Below, piece by piece: positions 6,329 to 10,431 of a stretch of 15,575 nucleotides of DNA. Each line of letters begins with the position of its first letter. Within the stretch, counting starts at the first letter, position 1. Below the pieces are notes generated by a model, which searched no databases, was not told where the DNA came from, and saw only the letters and a list, made by a program, of their open reading frames with translations. The translations under genes and the position numbers were made by a program. Source of the DNA: SVTX01 sp045612105 (GTDB taxonomy: Bacteria; Bacillota; Clostridia; Oscillospirales; CAG-272); NCBI GenBank assembly GCA_045612105.1, contig JAZKYL010000103.1, forward strand, positions 1 to 15,575. Reading direction: 5' to 3'.

Positions 6329-7162
6329 ATGATACACGAAACTATTCATCACACCGAAGAATTTACCGATTCGTATCTTGAATCATATATTCACTCTCCC
6401 CACGCCGAACTTAAGATCGGCAAGAGAAAAGCTATGATCGTCTGCCCCGGCGGCGGCTACAGTTGGCTTTCCGAGAGAGAGGCGGAGCCTGTTGCGCTTC
6501 AATATTTTGCCGCAGGGCTCAACGTTTTCGTGCTTCGTTACTCTGTATCAAAGAATGCGGAAAACTATGCACCTCTTATTGAATCCTGCCTTGCCATAAA
6601 ATACCTTCGCGACCACTCTGACGAGCTTTACGTCGATCCCAAATATATATTTATAACCGGTTTCTCCGCTGGTGGACACCTGGCGGCATGGACAGGAACA
6701 ATGTGGCATATTCCCGAAGTAACCGCGCACATCGGAGATGCCGATCCCGAGATATGCAAGCCTACCGCCACCCTTCCTTGCTATCCGGTTATTTGCAGTA
6801 AGCCCGGAGTCCGACACGACGGCACCATGCAGACCCTCAACGGTTGGAAAAAGGACGACGAGGAGGGTATGGCTCGCTTCTCCCTCGACCGCTTCGTCGA
6901 CGAGAGAACAGCTCCCGCTTTTCTTTGGCATACTACTAACGATACCTGCGTTCCCGTAATGAATTCTATCATCTATGCCGAAGCACTTTCAAAAAACAAG
7001 ATCCCCTTTGAGCTTCACATCTTCCCCGACGGACCTCACGGCCTTTCTATCTGCAACGCGGAGACCTCAACCGGTCAGGCTGTCTTAAATACCCCCTACG
7101 TCGGTCAATGGCTGCCTATGGCTATAAAGTGGGTACTTGAGTGCCCTTTTGAAAAAATGTGA
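6329..7162 (+). CDS. Alpha/beta hydrolase, acetyl-esterase/lipase type
   Basis: The 277-residue product is a cytosolic alpha/beta-hydrolase of the BD-FAE/acetyl-esterase group, probably releasing acetyl or other short acyl groups from sugars or small esters. Visible marks are an oxyanion segment CPGGGY (39-44), the nucleophile elbow GFSAGG (S113), the acid D205 in NDTCVP and the histidine H237 in DGPHGLS, in the expected order. No signal peptide is present, so it acts on substrates that have entered the cell. The start follows GGGAGG with good spacing. It shares a transcript with the next gene (22-base gap), which may belong to the same carbohydrate-related task, though no glycoside hydrolase or sugar transporter is in view. 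Esterase activity is well supported by the triad; the substrate is not. Confidence 0.85.
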   Translation: MIHETIHHTEEFTDSYLESYIHSPHAELKIGKRKAMIVCPGGGYSWLSEREAEPVALQYFAAGLNVFVLRYSVSKNAENYAPLIESCLAIKYLRDHSDELYVDPKYIFITGFSAGGHLAAWTGTMWHIPEVTAHIGDADPEICKPTATLPCYPVICSKPGVRHDGTMQTLNGWKKDDEEGMARFSLDRFVDERTAPAFLWHTTNDTCVPVMNSIIYAEALSKNKIPFELHIFPDGPHGLSICNAETSTGQAVLNTPYVGQWLPMAIKWVLECPFEKM

Positions 7163-7184
7163 CTTTGTAAAGGACGACAAAACA

Positions 7185-8183
7185 ATGCCAAATATTCAAC
7201 CTATTTTAGACAAAATATTTGAACGCATCGAGGCGCACAAAATAGACACGGGCAAATACTCCCGTTGGCTTTGGCAAGACGAAAACAATACCCGTGAGCT
7301 TGGTGTAAACCCATACGGATGCGCCGACGCGGCAAATCTGCTTTATATGCTTGGAAAGTTCCCCCGTATAACAGACGAGCGAGCCGAGTGGATAGAAACA
7401 ATGCGTGAGATGCAGGACGCAGAAAGCGGACTTTTCTATGAAAAGACCCACCATCCTCTCCACACCACCGCTCACGTCACCGCCGCCCTAGAGCTTTTCG
7501 ACAAGGCACCCAAACACCGCCCCGTCGCCGCTCTTCCCTGCCTTAAGGAGGGCGGATTTGAAAAGCTTATGGACTCCCTCAACTGGAAGACCCCTTGGCC
7601 GCAATCCCACCAAGGCGCGGGCATCTACGTCATTCTGAACCTCTGCGGCGAGGCAACTCCCGAGTGGAATGAAAACTACTTCAAGTGGTTCTGGGACAAT
7701 GCCGACCCCGAAACAGGCTTTTGGCGCAAGGGTGACTATCAAAGCGAGGGGCACGCACCGATCTGGCACTATATGGCGGGCGGATTTCACTATATGTTCA
7801 ATCACGAAAGTGCCCATATGCCGATACGGTACCCCGAAAAGATCATTGATTCCTGCATAAAAATGTACCGAGAGGGTGACATCCATCCTAAATTCGGTCA
7901 GCAGGCAAACTTTATTGAGGTAGACTGGATCTACTGCCTCACTCGCGCAAGTGAACAGACAAGCCACCGATTCGACGAGGTCCGCGAAGTATTACGCGAC
8001 TTCACCGCTAAATACCTCAACTTTTGGAACACCGTAGATTGGGAAAAGAGCGAGTCGGTCAACGACCTCCACCTCCTCTTCGGCGGCACCTGTGCTTTGG
8101 CAGAGCTCCAAAGAGTACTCCGCGGCGAGCTGCGCAGCAGCACTCCCCTCAAGCTAGTCCTCGACAGACGACCTTTTATTTAA
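7185..8183 (+). CDS. Uncharacterised protein, possible alpha/alpha toroid fold
   Basis: I chose the ATG at 7185 (332 residues). AAAGGA lies about 11 bases upstream, whereas the earlier in-frame TTG at 7137 lies within the hydrolase gene. I do not recognise the family with confidence. The sequence is rich in Trp, His and aromatic residues and carries repeated segments of the form Q/D-x-E-S/T-G-F/L (MQDAESGLFYE near 85, ADPETGFWRKG near 180), each between predicted helices. That pattern recalls alpha/alpha-toroid proteins such as terpenoid-cyclase-like repeats or unsaturated glycan hydrolases. No DxDD cyclase motif and no clear catalytic acid pair is visible. There is no signal peptide. Its partner is an esterase 22 bases upstream, so a role in modifying an acylated glycan or lipid is possible but unproven. 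Confidence 0.6.
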   Translation: MPNIQPILDKIFERIEAHKIDTGKYSRWLWQDENNTRELGVNPYGCADAANLLYMLGKFPRITDERAEWIETMREMQDAESGLFYEKTHHPLHTTAHVTAALELFDKAPKHRPVAALPCLKEGGFEKLMDSLNWKTPWPQSHQGAGIYVILNLCGEATPEWNENYFKWFWDNADPETGFWRKGDYQSEGHAPIWHYMAGGFHYMFNHESAHMPIRYPEKIIDSCIKMYREGDIHPKFGQQANFIEVDWIYCLTRASEQTSHRFDEVREVLRDFTAKYLNFWNTVDWEKSESVNDLHLLFGGTCALAELQRVLRGELRSSTPLKLVLDRRPFI

Positions 8184-8189
8184 AACGAA

Positions 8190-8220
8190 AAAACTCCGCA
8201 GGTGCAACCTGCGGAGTTTT
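8190..8220. terminator. Bidirectional rho-independent terminator
   Basis: A perfect 14-bp stem (8190-8203 with 8207-8220, 3-base loop) begins with AAAA and ends with TTTT, so it can stop transcription from both sides. It lies between the plus-strand gene ending at 8183 and the minus-strand gene ending at 8225. Confidence 0.9.
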
Positions 8221-8224
8221 CAAA

Positions 8225-9688
8225 TTATTCTTCATCCTTATCGGATTCGGTTGATTTTTCCTCGGATTCGGACTCATCTTCATCGTCCTTATCCTTATTC
8301 TTCTTTCTCTTCTTCTTTTCGCCGTCCTCGTCTTCGTCCTCGTCATAATCCTCGTCATCCTCATCAACAGGCTTAGGCTTAACGGTAACAAAGGTCGATT
8401 CAATTCTGTGATCGGCAACAGATTCAACGTTAATAGTCAACTCGTCGGTCTCAAGCTCAAACTGCGCACCGTCATCGGGTATCTCACCGAGAAGACCGAA
8501 AATGTAACCGCCAAAAGTATCGCAATCCTCGGTATCAAAGGTAACACCAAGCTCGGTAGCAACCTTTTCAAGAGATGCAGAACCAAGAACCTTCCATTCG
8601 GTCTCGCTGACGTTGACTATCTCTTCAACAATAACGTCTTCTTTATCACCCATATCACCCACAAGCAGCTCAAGCAGGTCGTGAATGGTAATAACACCGC
8701 TGGTTCCGCCGTACTCGTCAACAACGATAGCGAAATAGTTTCTGGTTTCCTTCATATTGGTAAAGAGAACGTCAGCCTTCATATTTTCGGGTACGAAATA
8801 AGGCTTTTCACTTGCCTTGGCAATAGCGTCCTCAACAGTCTTGCACTCGGCTCTGAAGAATTTTCTGATGTTAAGTACACCGATAATATCGTCAGCATCC
8901 TGACCGCAGATAGGATAAAGTCCGTGTCTCGAAGTAACGATCTTCTCTCTCCAAACGTCCAGAGTATCGTCGCGGTAAAGCATATCAACCTCGCGGCGGT
9001 GAGTGCAGACCTCGGAAATAAGTATATCGTCAAACTCGAAGATATTCTGTATCATCTCGTTCTCCATACTGTCGATAGCACCCGCCTCACTGGAGGTATC
9101 AAGCATAATTCGTATCTCTTCCTCGCTTGCAGCTTCCTCTTCCTCGTGGGGATTGACACCGAACAAACGAAGAATGCCGTTAGTGGTCTTGGTAAGTATC
9201 CACACCAAAGGCGCGAAGATCACCGACATAAAGCGGATGAAGCCTGCAAGACCAAGCGAGAGCTTTTCAGCGTTCTTCATAGCGATCTTCTTGGGCACAA
9301 GCTCGCCAAGAACTATGCTGAAGAACGAAAGTATCAGCGTGATCACAACGACGAACACGCTCTCAGGCACTACGATAACACTGCTTTGTATAAAATCAAG
9401 ACTATTGAACCAATTCGTCATAGGCGTAGCAAAGCTGTCTGCCGCAAATGCCGAACCCATAAATCCTGCCAAGGTAATCGCTACCTGAATAGTGGACAGA
9501 AATTTTGACGAATCCTTAGTAAGCTTTTGAAGCTTTTTTGCTTTTCTTCTGGTTTTTTTGTCGCCCTCTTCAACGATCTTTTCGATCCTTGCTGAGTTGA
9601 TAGACAGAAATGCCGTTTCGGCACTTGCGAATATTGCGTTTAACGCTATAAGAACAACCTGTAATAATAGAGGCCCTATGTATTCCAT
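8225..9688 (-). CDS. CNNM/CorC-HlyC family membrane transporter (hemolysin family)
   Basis: The family carries out Mg2+ (and possibly Co2+) transport across the cytoplasmic membrane; S. aureus MpfA and eukaryotic CNNM are relatives. The old name hemolysin is misleading. The 487-residue product has the full layout: a CNNM/DUF21 membrane domain with hydrophobic segments near 5-27, 64-83, 104-129 and 148-170 and the GELVPKK signature (128-134). Next is a CBS-domain pair (about 210-345, with VVDEYGGTSGVITIHDLLE), which in this family binds nucleotide and Mg2+. A CorC_HlyC domain follows (about 360-435). An unusual low-complexity tail of 47 residues (441-487) contains 28 Asp/Glu plus a lysine-rich patch. 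The ATG follows AACAGGAG. A long structured leader lies upstream, with a divergent P-type ATPase beyond it. Confidence 0.92.
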   Translation of the reverse strand: MEYIGPLLLQVVLIALNAIFASAETAFLSINSARIEKIVEEGDKKTRRKAKKLQKLTKDSSKFLSTIQVAITLAGFMGSAFAADSFATPMTNWFNSLDFIQSSVIVVPESVFVVVITLILSFFSIVLGELVPKKIAMKNAEKLSLGLAGFIRFMSVIFAPLVWILTKTTNGILRLFGVNPHEEEEAASEEEIRIMLDTSSEAGAIDSMENEMIQNIFEFDDILISEVCTHRREVDMLYRDDTLDVWREKIVTSRHGLYPICGQDADDIIGVLNIRKFFRAECKTVEDAIAKASEKPYFVPENMKADVLFTNMKETRNYFAIVVDEYGGTSGVITIHDLLELLVGDMGDKEDVIVEEIVNVSETEWKVLGSASLEKVATELGVTFDTEDCDTFGGYIFGLLGEIPDDGAQFELETDELTINVESVADHRIESTFVTVKPKPVDEDDEDYDEDEDEDGEKKKRKKNKDKDDEDESESEEKSTESDKDEE

Positions 9689-9766
9689 GATAATGTCTCC
9701 TGTTTTACTTTGAAAAGTGCTTAAATTCTGTAAATTTCAATATTTTTCGATATTTTTCAAAAACGC

Positions 9767-9827
9767 AAAAAAGCATAGACCCACCCGCTTTCTCCTATCA
9801 TTTCAGAGAAAAGCGCCAGGCTATGCC
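9767..9827 (-). terminator. Attenuator-like terminator hairpin in the CNNM leader
   Basis: On the minus strand, GCATAG (9826-9821) pairs with CTATGC (9778-9773). Inside, CGCTTTTCTC (9815-9806) pairs with GAGAAAGCG (9794-9786) with one bulged base. The stem is followed at once by six Ts (9772-9767). It stands 79 bases before the transporter's ATG and downstream of the promoter, so it should end most transcripts unless something prevents folding. Its 5' arm begins 8 bases after the stop codon of the upstream ORF, where a terminating ribosome would cover it. Confidence 0.75.
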
Positions 9828-9834
9828 GCACGAT

Positions 9835-9912
9835 TTATGAAATATAATGAAAAACACGTACAACAGTTACATTACACATACAAGTAGTGTCCGTACTATC
9901 GCCGTCATCCAT
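9835..9912 (-). CDS. 25-codon upstream ORF (putative regulatory leader peptide)
   Basis: A strong ribosome site ACGGAGG lies 5 bases from the ATG at 9912; this is one of the best in the window. The peptide begins MDDGDSTD (four Asp in eight residues), contains a C-x-C pair in TTCMCNVTVV and ends RVFHYIS before TAA at 9837-9835. It has no transmembrane segment. It lies inside the transporter's leader, between folded RNA and a terminator-like hairpin that begins 8 bases after its stop. Acidic or proline-rich N-termini can make ribosomes fall off at low Mg2+ (intrinsic ribosome destabilisation, as with enterobacterial mgtL). That makes a Mg2+-sensing leader peptide attractive ahead of a Mg2+ transporter (inference). 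The C-x-C could instead report on metal or redox state. I do not recognise the peptide as a named family. Confidence 0.65.
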   Translation of the reverse strand: MDDGDSTDTTCMCNVTVVRVFHYIS

Positions 9913-9926
9913 TTTTTCCTCCGTTC

Positions 9927-10047
9927 TGTCGCCTTACGGCGACACTCAAAATAATCGTTGAATTTTGCCGTCAAGGCAAAATAGCGCGTGAAAAAGTTTG
10001 TTTACCGATCAAAAGGAAGTAACTTTCACGCTACATACCTTCCTTTT
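9927..10047 (-). promoter_or_regulatory. Structured 5' leader RNA with H-type pseudoknot, unassigned class
   Basis: Read on the minus strand, stem 1 pairs AAAAGGAAG (10047-10039) with CTTCCTTTT (10019-10011). Its loop segment GCGTGAAAGTT (10031-10021) pairs with AACTTTTTCACGC (9998-9986, two Ts bulged), giving stem 2. Connecting loops are 7, 1 and 12 bases, which is classic H-type pseudoknot geometry. Then come a 7-bp hairpin TTTTGCC/GGCAAAA (9981-9963) and a 7-bp hairpin TGTCGCC/GGCGACA (9944-9927) closed by a GTAA tetraloop of GNRA type, ending 7 bases before the upstream ORF's ribosome site. I compared it by eye with the M-box, yybP-ykoY, NiCo, fluoride, c-di-GMP and SAM-II types and saw no match. 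Confidence 0.6.
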
Positions 10048-10062
10048 TGAATTATTTTGTTC

Positions 10063-10091
10063 ATAATACCACACCTTATGTTAAAAGTCAA
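10063..10091 (-). promoter_or_regulatory. Sigma-A promoter for the CNNM leader and gene
   Basis: On the minus strand TTGACT (10091-10086), a 17-base spacer and TATTAT (10068-10063). Each hexamer matches five of six. The start is expected near 10056, just ahead of the pseudoknot, giving a leader of about 370 bases before the transporter ATG. Confidence 0.8.
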
Positions 10092-10227
10092 GGGAAACCC
10101 TATCTTGTTAACGGTTTATTTACAGTTTTAATGTAAATAATTCTCATTTTTGGAGATTTTCATAAATATTGTCACTTTATTTTGGCAAAAATATCCTTAT
10201 AAAAGTATAAATTTTTTCAAAACACCC

Positions 10228-10256
10228 TTGACAATCTTATTTAAAAATGATAGAAT
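10228..10256 (+). promoter_or_regulatory. Sigma-A promoter for the riboswitch and P-type ATPase
   Basis: TTGACA (10228-10233), a 17-base spacer and TAGAAT (10251-10256). The start is expected near 10262, exactly where the riboswitch begins. The 135 bases between this and the divergent CNNM promoter are AT-rich with no recognised operator. Confidence 0.85.
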
Positions 10257-10261
10257 AATTA

Positions 10262-10353
10262 GGTGTAAGGGAGTAATCTGCGCAAAATGCGTGATAAAGT
10301 CAACAACACAGGTGAATTTTACCGTGGCTTTATCCTAAAGGATGAGACTTATC
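10262..10353 (+). promoter_or_regulatory. yybP-ykoY manganese riboswitch
   Basis: The region follows the yybP-ykoY (Mn2+) aptamer. The conserved AAGGGAGTAA (10267-10276) is followed by a short hairpin GCGCA/TGCGT. The long P3 arm pairs GATAAAG (10293-10299) with CTTTATC (10328-10334) and carries the characteristic internal TCAACAAC and ACCGTGG segments. A small CCT/AGG arm and the closing GAGACTTATC complete it. The order and conserved segments match the well-studied Lactococcus aptamer. P1 forms between 10263-10269 and 10348-10353. Known members bind Mn2+ and switch expression on, typically of Mn2+ exporters and related cation pumps. Here the aptamer's 3' strand overlaps the terminator's 5' arm, so Mn2+ binding would favour read-through into the ATPase. 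Confidence 0.9.
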
Positions 10354-10379
10354 TGCAAAAGCGGGTAGGTTTTTTTTTT
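10347..10379 (+). terminator. Riboswitch-controlled terminator
   Basis: A 10-bp stem, partly G-U, pairs 10347-10356 with 10361-10370 around an AAAA loop and is followed by nine more Ts. Its 5' arm shares bases with the 3' strand of riboswitch P1, so the two folds exclude each other. The ATPase start lies 52 bases further on, behind AAGGAG. Confidence 0.88.
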
Positions 10380-10431
10380 GCAAAAGATCTCCGCGAAAAC
10401 AAAAAAATAATAAAAAGGAGTTTTCGACAAA

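Noticed and set aside
7137..7184. TTG start at 7137 for the possible toroid protein
   Set aside because: It lies inside the hydrolase gene, has no ribosome site, and the ATG at 7185 has AAAGGA upstream and a sensible N-terminus.
8408..9508. A 366-codon open frame on the plus strand, antisense to the CNNM gene
   Set aside because: It mirrors the coding sequence of a clearly real gene. It lacks a ribosome site, and the protein shows no domain.
9900..10056. M-box (Mg2+) riboswitch ahead of the CNNM gene
   Set aside because: It was the first expectation for this gene, but the conserved M-box core segments and three-helix order are not visible. The fold seen is a pseudoknot plus simple hairpins.
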